Assembly: GCA_041917975.1 (NCBI GenBank)
Contig: JAYRWN010000366.1
Span: forward strand, 1-29,771
Direction of reading: 5' to 3'
Length of the DNA: 29,771 nucleotides
From: JAYRWN01 sp041917975
GTDB taxonomy: Bacteria; Bacteroidota; Bacteroidia; Chitinophagales; Saprospiraceae
In this document: one piece after another, positions 1 to 7,980 of the stretch
How the letters are laid out: each line of letters begins with the position of its first letter
Position numbering within the stretch: position 1 is the stretch's first letter
Notes under the pieces: generated by a model
Database searches by the model: none
What the model was told of the DNA's origin: nothing
The model's input: only the letters and a program-made list of their open reading frames with translations
Program-made: the position numbers and the translations under genes

Positions 1-1986
1 CCAGGCAAAACGGTTTTAACAGAAAAGCGGGCACGCCAATATTTTCAATTTATCTCTGCAGATGAAATTATCGGAAGGACCATCATTTACCAGGATAGTA
101 TCAGCACCGTCGTAACCGGTGTGGTCAGCAATCTTGAGGAAATAACCGATTTTTCTTTCTTAGAGTTTGTTTCATTGGAGACCATGCTACCTGAATTACG
201 AAAAAATGCCTGGGATGAATGGGGTTCTATTACTTCGGCAACTCAGTTTTTTATTCAGGTGCAGGAAGGTATTGCTGCGGATAACCTGGAAGCCAGGATC
301 AACGCTCTGCGTCAGCGTAAAACGAATGGCAATGATTTTTTAGTCACTGAACATTATTTGCAACCGCTGAAAAACATCCATTTTGAGGCTGAGTTTGGGG
401 GTTTGGGAGATCGGACTGGGCATCGGCCTACCTTGTACGGGCTTATGATTGTGGGTCTATTTTTATTGCTTTTAGGATGCACCAATTACATAAACCTGTC
501 TACGGCACAATCCAGTTTAAGAGCTAAAGAAATTGGTGTTCGCAAGACTATTGGTAGTTCGCGAGGGCAGTTAATCCGGTTACATCTGACGGAGACAGCG
601 CTACTCACCTTTATGGCGTTGCTGGTCTCGTTGTTATTGGTTCCAATCCTGATTCAGCAGTTTAGAGATTTTATCCCACCCGGAGTTACAGTGGTGGCAT
701 TAGGTTCACAGGAGGTATTAATTTTTTCGTTGATCCTGATCGTGGTGGTTAGTGTGTTGGCGGGATTTTATCCGGCATGGGTTTTAACCCGCTTTAATCC
801 CGTCGTTGTTTTAAAAAATCACTTGCCTTTTATAAAGGGGGAGTATCGCGGATATTTACGAAAAGTACTTACTGTTGGACAATTTGTGATTGCACAATTA
901 TTTGTGATTGCCACTTTGGTGGTAGGTAAACAAATTCGTTTTGTATTAAATCAAGAGCTGGGATTTAATCAGGATGCGATAGTTATCGTCCATGGTGCAG
1001 GGCCATGGGAAGACATGCAACCCAGACAAACTTTATTGCACCAGAAAATAAAAAACCTGGCAGCGGTGAAAAACTCCAGTCTTAGTGGTGTACCGCCGGC
1101 AACAGACAATATCAATGTATCGACCGTCAACTTTAATCAAGATGGCAGAACTATCGAAACATCTGTGGAACTCAGAGATGCGGATTCAAGTTATTTTAAT
1201 CTATACGGATTAAAACTTTTAGCTGGCAGATACCTGCATTACAGCGATACCAGCCGGGAATATGTAATCAATGCTACATTTGCCAAGTTTTTAGGCTATG
1301 ATGATCCTACTCAGTTAATTGGTAAAACATTAGACCGGGGTCATGGTGAATTACCTATTGTAGGTGTGTTGAACGACTTTCACGCCCGATCCATGCATGA
1401 GCCGATTAAACCTTTGTTGTACACAACCCGGGCCAAACAACATCATACCATTCATGTGGCTTTACAATCAGCATCCATAAATAATTTATCCACCATCATA
1501 GGGCAATTGGAGCAGGCCTGGCAGGAAGTATATGGAGATGAACCTTTCAACTATGAGTTTTTTGATGAGAGTATTGCAAAATTTTATCTAAAGGAAAAAC
1601 AAACCGCAAAATTATTAACATGGTGTGCTGCTCTGGCAATCCTGATCAGTTGTTTAGGTATTTTAGGGTTAGTGATACATATAACACAAATCCGTCTAAA
1701 GGAGGTGGGTATTCGTAAAATATTAGGTGCAACAGCTCTACAATTATTTAATCTATTGGCTAAGGAGTTCATTTATTTGGTGACGGTGGCGTGTCTTTTA
1801 GCCATTCCTTTTGCCTGGTGGGGTATGTCCAATTGGCTTAAAAATTATGCTTTTCGCACCAATTTACCCTGGTGGATTTTTGCCTTGGCGTTTGTAATTA
1901 TGATGCTGGTGGCCTTGGCTACATTAAGTATTAATACCATTAAGACCGCCCAAGCCAAGCCCGTGCAGGCGTTGAGGAACGAATGA
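1..1986 (+). CDS. MacB/FtsX-type ABC transporter permease, 5' truncated by the window edge
   Basis: The frame is open from base 1 and ends with TGA at 1984-1986, so the gene begins outside the window; 661 codons are visible where this Bacteroidota family usually has about 790-800. The first visible residues (VLTEKRARQYF, then VTGVVSNLEE) match the end of a MacB-like periplasmic domain. Two FtsX modules follow. The first has a membrane segment at about 436-480, the motif RAKEIGVRKTIGSS at about 520-560 and further membrane segments to about 800. A second periplasmic domain spans about 950-1600 (LLAGRYL, PIVGVLNDFHARSMHEP). The second FtsX module, 1615-1975, carries RLKEVGIRKILGA. Such permeases pair with a MacB-type ATPase in efflux or envelope-stress export; no ATPase is visible here and the substrate is unknown. 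A GTG at 121 is an internal codon, not the true start. Confidence 0.92.
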   Translation, partial: PGKTVLTEKRARQYFQFISADEIIGRTIIYQDSISTVVTGVVSNLEEITDFSFLEFVSLETMLPELRKNAWDEWGSITSATQFFIQVQEGIAADNLEARINALRQRKTNGNDFLVTEHYLQPLKNIHFEAEFGGLGDRTGHRPTLYGLMIVGLFLLLLGCTNYINLSTAQSSLRAKEIGVRKTIGSSRGQLIRLHLTETALLTFMALLVSLLLVPILIQQFRDFIPPGVTVVALGSQEVLIFSLILIVVVSVLAGFYPAWVLTRFNPVVVLKNHLPFIKGEYRGYLRKVLTVGQFVIAQLFVIATLVVGKQIRFVLNQELGFNQDAIVIVHGAGPWEDMQPRQTLLHQKIKNLAAVKNSSLSGVPPATDNINVSTVNFNQDGRTIETSVELRDADSSYFNLYGLKLLAGRYLHYSDTSREYVINATFAKFLGYDDPTQLIGKTLDRGHGELPIVGVLNDFHARSMHEPIKPLLYTTRAKQHHTIHVALQSASINNLSTIIGQLEQAWQEVYGDEPFNYEFFDESIAKFYLKEKQTAKLLTWCAALAILISCLGILGLVIHITQIRLKEVGIRKILGATALQLFNLLAKEFIYLVTVACLLAIPFAWWGMSNWLKNYAFRTNLPWWIFALAFVIMMLVALATLSINTIKTAQAKPVQALRNE

Positions 1987-2249
1987 CAACAAAGTATAGG
2001 TAATTAAAAATTATGGTTATTGTCAAAAAAAGGCCATGGCGTTTGGCGGATCATGGTGTTTTAGTACATGACCAGGAAAAAGCTGGCAGGTTGGGCAGAT
2101 GAAACTCTATTTATACTTCTTAGTAGTGTGTGATTTGGTTAGAAGCTGGAAAATTCAACCGTATTAATGGGCAGCTGCCTTTAGGCGCAGAATTTGACCG
2201 GGTAGTAGTTCCAATCATTTGACAGGCGGAGGGATAGCCGGTGTTTAAT
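1987..2249. other. Intergenic region between convergent genes, possible decayed coding fragment
   Basis: This 263-base gap separates the permease from the convergent acyltransferase gene. On the plus strand, one frame reads a 29-codon open stretch at 2013-2102 and then, after a short interval with stops, a coding-like stretch at 2127-2222 containing GKFNRINGQLPLG and FDRVVVPII. I do not recognise either peptide. Being in the same frame with stops between, they could be a degraded short gene or chance. A 10-base palindrome GGCAGCTGCC lies near 2171-2180 without a T-tract. I see no clear terminator for either flanking gene. Confidence 0.25.
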
Positions 2250-3497
2250 TTAACTAATGACCGGATTGATGATCTCGCTTTTATATTGACCAGTTTTAAG
2301 TTTGTTCGTTACTGCTGAGAAGGCATCCAGGGTAAGCCGGATGTCTTCTGCGGTATGAGATGCGGTAGGAATCAGCCTTAGGATGATCATGCCTTTGGGA
2401 ATAACGGGATATACCACGATGGAACAGAAGATGGAGTACTTTTCGCGCAATTCATATACCAATTGAGTGGCTTCTCCGGGTGAGCCGAGCAAATAAACCG
2501 GTGTAACGCAGGTGTTGGTCACGCCGATTTCAAAACCGCGTTCTTTCAGTCCATTTTGCAAGGCATGCACATTGTGCCATAATTTTTCACGTAATTCCGG
2601 TTTGGTCATCAACAGTTCCAGACGTTTAAGATTACCAATCACCAAGGGCATGGGCAATGATTTGGCAAAGATCTGGGAACGAAGGTTATATTTTAAGAAC
2701 TCGATAACTGAGGGAGTAGCCGCGAAAAAAGCTCCGATACTGGCCATGGATTTGGCGAAGGTGGAAAAATAAATATCGATGTCGTCTTGTACCTGCTGTT
2801 CTTCTCCGGCGCCGGCGCCGGTTTTACCCAACACGCCAAAGCCATGAGCGTCATCGACCAGAAGGCGAAAATTATATTTCTCTTTGAGGGCGACTATTTC
2901 GCGTAATTTACCCTGATCTCCACGCATACCAAAAACGCCTTCAGTGATCACCAGGATGCCACCACCGGTGGTTTCAACGATTCGTTGGGCCCGGACAAGA
3001 TTTTTTTCCAGGCTGGCCACGTCATTATGATCAAAAGCAAAACGTTTGCCTAAATGTAAGCGAACTCCATCCACGATACAGGCGTGGCTTTCGGAATCGT
3101 AAACCACGACATCATGGCGGGTGAGCAAGGCGTCAATAGCGGAGACCATGCCTTGGTAGCCAAAGTTGACCAATAAACCAGCTTCTTTACCCACAAAGTG
3201 AGCTAAGCGGGTTTCTAATAAGTCATGATAATCAGAATTTCCAGACATCATGCGTGCGCCCATGGGATACGCCAAGCCATATTTTTCGGCAGCTTCGGCA
3301 TCGGCTTTGCGAACCTCAGGATGATTAGCCAGGCCCAGATAGTTATTGATGCTCCAGCAAATAACTTCTTTTCCACGGAAGTACATACGACTGCCTAATT
3401 CTCCGGTGAGCTTAGGAAAGATGTAATAGCCTTCGGCGGCTTGGGCATATTGGCCGAGGGGGCCGCGTTGTTTTTCAATACGATTAAAAATATCCAT
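2250..3497 (-). CDS. AONS/serine palmitoyltransferase-family PLP acyltransferase, candidate cysteate fatty-acyltransferase
   Basis: A 415-residue fold-type I PLP enzyme of the alpha-oxoamine synthase family, which condenses an amino acid with an acyl thioester with loss of CO2. Family motifs are visible: NNYLGLANHP near the N-terminus, SHACIVDG, VDDAHGFGVLG (D216 and H218 for cofactor binding) and the Schiff-base lysine K249 in STFAKSMAS. The sequence differs from typical Bacteroides/Sphingobacterium serine palmitoyltransferases (which carry GTFSKSL) and matches a separate Bacteroidota group starting with an IFxRIxxxRGPxGQY-like segment. A member of the AONS family has been reported in Flavobacterium johnsoniae as cysteate fatty-acyltransferase for capnine synthesis. 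The gene lies 40 bases downstream of a CBS-like synthase on the same strand, which fits a cysteate pathway. The exact amino-acid substrate (cysteate, serine or glycine) cannot be proved here. Confidence 0.85.
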   Translation of the reverse strand: MDIFNRIEKQRGPLGQYAQAAEGYYIFPKLTGELGSRMYFRGKEVICWSINNYLGLANHPEVRKADAEAAEKYGLAYPMGARMMSGNSDYHDLLETRLAHFVGKEAGLLVNFGYQGMVSAIDALLTRHDVVVYDSESHACIVDGVRLHLGKRFAFDHNDVASLEKNLVRAQRIVETTGGGILVITEGVFGMRGDQGKLREIVALKEKYNFRLLVDDAHGFGVLGKTGAGAGEEQQVQDDIDIYFSTFAKSMASIGAFFAATPSVIEFLKYNLRSQIFAKSLPMPLVIGNLKRLELLMTKPELREKLWHNVHALQNGLKERGFEIGVTNTCVTPVYLLGSPGEATQLVYELREKYSIFCSIVVYPVIPKGMIILRLIPTASHTAEDIRLTLDAFSAVTNKLKTGQYKSEIINPVIS

Positions 3498-3537
3498 GAG
3501 GTAAGATTAATTTATAATATTAAGCAAAGGATAAACA

Positions 3538-4602
3538 TCAAGAATAAAAATCGATGACTTTACGCAATTGTTCTTTCAAGTAGAATACACCACTGCGGGA
3601 TTTGGTGACTGCATGAAAATTGGAATGGAAAAAGCCCACATGTTGCATCCAGGCATTGTTATAGATTTTGCTAAGGTAGCGGCTGCCATGATCGGGTAAT
3701 AACAAAACAACCACATCATTTTTGCCCAACTCTTTTTTTACCTGCACTAAGGCGGCCAGCACGGCCCCGGAAGAATATCCAGCCAAAATGCCTTCTTTTT
3801 TGGCCATCCGGCGTGCTAAAAGAGCGCTTTCTTCATCAGCGACTTTCACTACCTTATCAATAACTTTAAAGTTGGTAGTTTTGGGTATAAAATTTTTACC
3901 CACACCTTCCAGAAGATAGCTATGGATGTCCTGATCCATAACCCGGCCCTCCTGGTGAAAACGTTGTAAGACAGAACCATAGGCATCGACACCGATGACC
4001 TGGATGGCAGGATTTTTTTCTTTAAGGTATTGAGCTGTCCCTGAGATCGTGCCACCGGTACCCATGGTAGCAATAAAGTGGGTTACTTTACCCTGTGTTT
4101 GTTGCCAGATTTCCGGGCCGGTCAGATGATAGTGGGCATCAGCGTTGGCCAGGTTAAAATACTGGTTAATAAAAAAACTGTTTTTAATGGATTTTTCCAA
4201 AGTTGCGGCGACAGAATAGTGCGACTGGGGGTCTTGATATTTCACCGAACTGGGGCATACTTTGACCTTCGCCCCGATGGCTTCCATGAGCTGAATTTTT
4301 TCTTTGGATATCTTATCGGGAACGCAGAGTATGCAGCTATACCCTTTTACTGCGGCGACCATAGCAAAACTGTAGCCGGTGTTACCTGAAGTGGCTTCAA
4401 TAATGGTGCCTCCCGGTTTAATTTTGCCGGTCCGTTCTGCATCTTCAATGATGTATTTTGCTATCCGGTCTTTAGCAGAATGACCGGGATTAGCTCCTTC
4501 CAATTTAGCTAAAATAAGCGCTGGGGTATCTTTTGCCAGGAAATGCAATTTTACCAGCGGGGTATTACCCACAGTTTCGAGTATAGAGTCGTAATATTGC
4601 AT
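3538..4602 (-). CDS. Cysteine synthase/cystathionine beta-synthase-like PLP enzyme, candidate cysteate synthase
   Basis: A 354-residue fold-type II PLP enzyme. The N-terminus has the typical SILETVGNTPLVKL; the PLP lysine is K44 in NPGHSAKDRIA; the substrate-binding loop is TSGNTG (71-76); a phosphate loop ATMGTGGTISGT is present. The end resembles the cystathionine beta-synthase catalytic core (LPDHGSRYLSKIYNNAWM), but no CBS regulatory domain follows. Beta-replacement of an activated serine is the family chemistry. Its partner 40 bases downstream is an AONS-type acyltransferase, so O-phosphoserine plus sulfite giving L-cysteate, the first step of sulfonolipid synthesis, is a plausible role. 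Alternatives are cysteine or cystathionine synthesis. The loop NPGHSAKD in place of the common NPxxSVKD is a feature of this Bacteroidota subgroup. A TATTTTTG element lies 26 bases upstream of the start. Confidence 0.85.
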   Translation of the reverse strand: MQYYDSILETVGNTPLVKLHFLAKDTPALILAKLEGANPGHSAKDRIAKYIIEDAERTGKIKPGGTIIEATSGNTGYSFAMVAAVKGYSCILCVPDKISKEKIQLMEAIGAKVKVCPSSVKYQDPQSHYSVAATLEKSIKNSFFINQYFNLANADAHYHLTGPEIWQQTQGKVTHFIATMGTGGTISGTAQYLKEKNPAIQVIGVDAYGSVLQRFHQEGRVMDQDIHSYLLEGVGKNFIPKTTNFKVIDKVVKVADEESALLARRMAKKEGILAGYSSGAVLAALVQVKKELGKNDVVVLLLPDHGSRYLSKIYNNAWMQHVGFFHSNFHAVTKSRSGVFYLKEQLRKVIDFYS

Positions 4603-4628
4603 AGGACCGCACTAACAGGTTGACGGCG

Positions 4629-4636
4629 CAAAAATA
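4629..4636 (-). promoter_or_regulatory. Possible Bacteroidota -7 element (TAnnTTTG) for the 3538-4602 gene
   Basis: Read on the minus strand the sequence is TATTTTTG, an exact match to the Bacteroidota -7 consensus TAnnTTTG, 26 bases before the ATG. No TTG box is seen at the expected distance upstream, and A/T-rich matches can arise by chance. Confidence 0.4.
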
Positions 4637-4700
4637 AGGATTTTTCCGGATTAATAATTGACCCAGATCATAGAACAAAATGTTGGATGGCATATAAAAC

Positions 4701-4725
4701 AAAAAAGCCGGGATTAATCCCGGCT
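4701..4725 (-). terminator. Rho-independent terminator after the Cys-rich protein gene
   Basis: A perfect 20-base palindrome at 4706-4725 (AGCCGGGATTAATCCCGGCT) is followed, on the minus strand, by six T residues. It lies 28 bases after the stop of the gene ending at 4754 and separates that gene from the downstream PLP-enzyme pair. Confidence 0.85.
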
Positions 4726-4753
4726 ATATTATAATAATATTTTTGCAGTGAGG

Positions 4754-5224
4754 TTACTGATGAATGGTATTTTTTGGCGCACTGGTTTTCATCGACTGAT
4801 TTGTGACCTTAGCATTAGAATTCACCTGGATGGCCTGAGCTTTCAATCCTTCCTTAGTCGACGTTTTGTTTTTTTCACATTTAGCCGCGCATTCTGGCGT
4901 ACATACTTTGCCGGCAGAAGCACATTTGGCCATCTGGTCTGGTGTACAAGCGGCTTTTTCTATAAAACTGTTTGATTCAGCATTGTAAACCACTTCGGTA
5001 AGACTTGTTTCTCCTTTATCGTTAGTAATTTGTCTGAAATAGGACGTCAAATCATCTTTAGAGGTGATCACAATGTCTTTACTGACGGCGGCTAACGCAG
5101 AAGCTGCTTTGGCATGATCAGCACTGGTAGTAGAGGCCTTGCCTTTAGCACAGCAGCTTTGAGCTTGTAATACAGACGCTGTACTAAACAGCATTACAAC
5201 AGCAAATACAACTAGTTTCTTCAT
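4754..5224 (-). CDS. Small exported cysteine-rich protein, unknown function
   Basis: A 156-residue protein with a clear signal peptide (MKKLVVFAVVMLFSTASVLQAQ) and predicted cleavage before SCCAKGK. The mature part has a CC pair at its new N-terminus and a second cluster with the spacing CTPDQMAKC...CTPECAAKC at about residues 93-115, giving eight cysteines in all. The C-terminal 35 residues are Ser/Thr/Lys/Asn-rich and look disordered. The regular CTPxxxAKC repeats suggest metal binding or disulfide-stabilised folding in the periplasm, but I do not recognise a named family. It stands alone, ending at a strong terminator; upstream of the start there is only a near-match to a -7 element. Confidence 0.75.
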   Translation of the reverse strand: MKKLVVFAVVMLFSTASVLQAQSCCAKGKASTTSADHAKAASALAAVSKDIVITSKDDLTSYFRQITNDKGETSLTEVVYNAESNSFIEKAACTPDQMAKCASAGKVCTPECAAKCEKNKTSTKEGLKAQAIQVNSNAKVTNQSMKTSAPKNTIHQ

Positions 5225-5328
5225 GTTTTAAATTCTATTTGAGGAGTAAAAATAATTAAAGTACCTGTTAATTCAAACGAATAATCCGGTCTTAACATAT
5301 GTTTAGCAACAACAATTATTCCATAAAA

Positions 5329-7446
5329 TCAGACCTGAGCTTGTTTTATGCTTAAGGTTATACGTTTTCGGGCTGCTTCTACTTCAATAACTTTTACCTG
5401 TACTTTTTGCTGTAGACACAATACCTCATCCGGTCGTCGGATAAAACGGTGAGCTATTTCGGAAATATGCACCAGGCCATCCTGTTTTACACCAATATCA
5501 ACAAAGGCTCCAAACTGGGTAAGGTTGGTCACAATTCCGGAAAGAATCAAGCCGGGTACCAGATCATTTATAGACAGGACGCCGGAGGTATAGGCTGGCA
5601 CTTCAGCCTGACCGCGGGGATCTAAACCTGGTTTTGCTAATTCCGCAAGGATATCTTGTAAAGTAGGTAATCCGACCTCCGGGGAAAGGTAAGCCGAAAG
5701 GTCCAAACCCTGACGCAGGGTGTCATCTGCTATAAGATTAGGGATGGAGGTGTGCCTATCGCTGGCCATGCGTTGGACCAATTGATATCGTTCAGGATGG
5801 ACGGCTGTATTATCCAATGGGTTTTCACCTCCTCTTAGGCGTAAGAAACCGGCACATTGTTCGAACGCTTTTGGACCTAGTTTGGGGACCTGGAGCAACT
5901 GCCGGCGGGAGGTAAATAATCCATGTTCGGATCGGTAACGAACAATATTTTCCGCTACCACCGGGCCCAGGCCGGAGACATGCATGAGGAGAGGTTTAGA
6001 TGCAGTGTTTAGTTGCACGCCCACCTGGTTGACACAAGACTCAACAATGCGTTCCAACTTTTCCCGTAATTTTTTCTGATTTACATCATGCTGGTATTGC
6101 CCTACTCCAATGGATTTGGGATCAATTTTAATCAATTCGGCCAAAGGATCTTGTAGTCGCCTACCGATAGAAATGGCACCACGAAAGGTTAAATCCAGAT
6201 CCGGGAATTCTTCGCGTGCTAACTCCGAAGCGGAGTAAACTGATGCTCCTGATTCACTGATAAGGTATATTTTGGAAGTCCATTCCGGCAGAGAAGTATA
6301 GAGCCAGTCAAACGTTTCCCGGCCGGCTGTACCGTTCCCAATAGCAATGGCAGCGATATTAAATTGGCTTAACCAACGTTTTATTTTTTGAAGGTCTTCG
6401 GATGCTTTATGGTGTGGAGGATGAGGATAGATGGTGTCCTGATGGAGCAGATTGCCTTGTTCATCCAAAAGAACAACCTTGCATCCTGTGCGAAAACCGG
6501 GATCAATACCCAAAATAGGTTTTTCACCAAAAGGTGCGGATAACAGCAAGTTCTGAACATTTTGCGCAAATACATGAATGGCCTCCTGGTCAGCTTGTTC
6601 CTTCAGTTGAGCGTGTATTTCAGTCGCTAAGGAGGGTTGTAGTAAACGTTTGTAACTATCCTCTATAGCCAGAGATACCTGTTGTGCAGAGGCACTGCGA
6701 TTTTTCACCCAACCGCTTTTAAGTTGCTGAATGGTCCGGTCAGGATCCGGGCCGATGTCTACTTTAAGGTGTCCCTCTTCTTCTCCCCTAAATATAGCTA
6801 GAATGCGGTGCGCAGGCAGGGATGAGGTTTTTTCAGCGTACTGGAAGTAGTCGCGGTATTTTTGACCGGACTCTTGATGACCTTTTAATACCTGAGCCTG
6901 CAAGAGGGCATGTTTCGTAAATATATTACGTAGAAATGTACGAGTAGGAGGGTCTTCGTTGATTTGTTCAGCAAGGATGTCTCGCGCTCCGGCCAAAGCG
7001 TTTTCTGCGGTAATTTCTTTAGTAAGGTGTGGTTTTACCAGTTGATCCAGGTGCGCGTAAGTCTGTTGCAGTAATTGGATGGCCAACGGCTCCAAACCCA
7101 GTTCACGGGCCTTATCGGCGCGGGTTTTACGCTTAATTTTATAAGGTAAATATAAGTCTTCCAATAATAATGGGTCGAAGCAGGTGGTAATCCTTTCAGC
7201 TAATTGCGGGGTCAATTTGCCTTGGGCTGCGATGGTGTCACTGATAAACGTTTGGCGTTCTATCAAATCACGATATTTTTTTACTTCCATCCGAAGCGTG
7301 TCGAGAGCAACCTCATCCAGACTTCCGGTTTGTTCTTTCCGATACCGGGCGATAAACGGGATGGTACACCCATTATCCAGTAATTGTATCGCAGCTTTTA
7401 TTTGTGAGGTCTTAAGTCCGGTTTTATTCTGTAGGTAAGCGTACAT
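5329..7446 (-). CDS. tex: Tex-family RNA-binding transcription accessory protein
   Basis: A 705-residue cytoplasmic protein, close to the usual 710-780 of Tex. Domains in order: the helical N-terminal region with PFIARYRKEQTGSLDE (about 30-45); the YqgF/RNase H-like domain starting at PILGIDPGFRTGCK (D315); helix-hairpin-helix repeats (GLGPVVAENIVRYR and the following LLQVPKLGPKAFEQCAGF); and a C-terminal S1 RNA-binding domain (about 634-702) with LSGIVTNLTQFGAFVDIG and DGLVHIS. Tex proteins bind nucleic acid and affect transcription and toxin expression in several bacteria, though the precise role is unsettled. The gene is divergent from the small exported protein at 7547, with a 100-base shared upstream region; a near-match TACCTTTA (7474-7481, minus strand) may serve as its -7 element. 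Confidence 0.96.
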   Translation of the reverse strand: MYAYLQNKTGLKTSQIKAAIQLLDNGCTIPFIARYRKEQTGSLDEVALDTLRMEVKKYRDLIERQTFISDTIAAQGKLTPQLAERITTCFDPLLLEDLYLPYKIKRKTRADKARELGLEPLAIQLLQQTYAHLDQLVKPHLTKEITAENALAGARDILAEQINEDPPTRTFLRNIFTKHALLQAQVLKGHQESGQKYRDYFQYAEKTSSLPAHRILAIFRGEEEGHLKVDIGPDPDRTIQQLKSGWVKNRSASAQQVSLAIEDSYKRLLQPSLATEIHAQLKEQADQEAIHVFAQNVQNLLLSAPFGEKPILGIDPGFRTGCKVVLLDEQGNLLHQDTIYPHPPHHKASEDLQKIKRWLSQFNIAAIAIGNGTAGRETFDWLYTSLPEWTSKIYLISESGASVYSASELAREEFPDLDLTFRGAISIGRRLQDPLAELIKIDPKSIGVGQYQHDVNQKKLREKLERIVESCVNQVGVQLNTASKPLLMHVSGLGPVVAENIVRYRSEHGLFTSRRQLLQVPKLGPKAFEQCAGFLRLRGGENPLDNTAVHPERYQLVQRMASDRHTSIPNLIADDTLRQGLDLSAYLSPEVGLPTLQDILAELAKPGLDPRGQAEVPAYTSGVLSINDLVPGLILSGIVTNLTQFGAFVDIGVKQDGLVHISEIAHRFIRRPDEVLCLQQKVQVKVIEVEAARKRITLSIKQAQV

Positions 7447-7546
7447 AAAATATTTGGTGTTTTTTATTAGGTGTAAAGGTAATAACAGAATCTTTTTACC
7501 TTATTTAGCGTCACAATGAATACAAAATGTTAAATTAGAATTTAAG

Positions 7547-7972
7547 ATGGTTAAAGCACTTTTTGTCGTTCTATCTTTAACCCTGATAGCCATGTGTAAA
7601 ACTCCAATGTTTAATCCTTCGGCCTATACCGGCCAATATTTTTTGATTGGTCAAGGGGGAGGAGTGACTGGCAGGGAAAAAGGAACATGTATAAATGATC
7701 GCGGGCTCATTTACACCTTTGAAGGGCTTGGTGACTGGCAATTTACTTATCAGAAAAAATTGCCCTTGGACCTGTTTCATCAACTTGAATCAAACTATAA
7801 AGTGCTTAAGTTAAACGAATTGCAGTTGCAACAACCGGGTAACACCTATAAATTCATTGAATGGTCGAACGGTAAACAAAAACAACGGCTGACCTGGAAT
7901 GAACAGGTGGAGTTAAACACAAAATCAGCTAAACTCTTTTACGATATTTTTCAAACGATCACTTCGAAATAA
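7547..7972 (+). CDS. Small exported protein of unknown function, upstream of M4 peptidase
   Basis: A 141-residue protein with a hydrophobic N-terminus (LFVVLSLTLIAMC) and a Cys at position 17. The site IAMC is a poor lipobox because Met precedes the Cys, so lipoprotein status is uncertain. The body has a GQGGGVTGREKGTCI segment and appears beta-rich; I do not recognise the family. Its stop is only 8 bases before the start of the M4 peptidase gene, so the two are almost certainly cotranscribed and perhaps translationally coupled. A role tied to the peptidase (inhibitor or folding helper) is possible but is only positional inference. Confidence 0.75.
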   Translation: MVKALFVVLSLTLIAMCKTPMFNPSAYTGQYFLIGQGGGVTGREKGTCINDRGLIYTFEGLGDWQFTYQKKLPLDLFHQLESNYKVLKLNELQLQQPGNTYKFIEWSNGKQKQRLTWNEQVELNTKSAKLFYDIFQTITSK

Positions 7973-7980
7973 GCTCCTTT

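Noticed and set aside
2512..2772. Open frame of 86 codons opposite the AONS-family gene
   Set aside because: It is antisense to a clear enzyme gene, has no family signature, and its composition reflects the other strand.
2806..2822. GC-rich repeat GGCGCCGGCGCCGG
   Set aside because: It is explained by codons for a Gly-Ala-Gly-Ala-Gly loop in the AONS-family protein.
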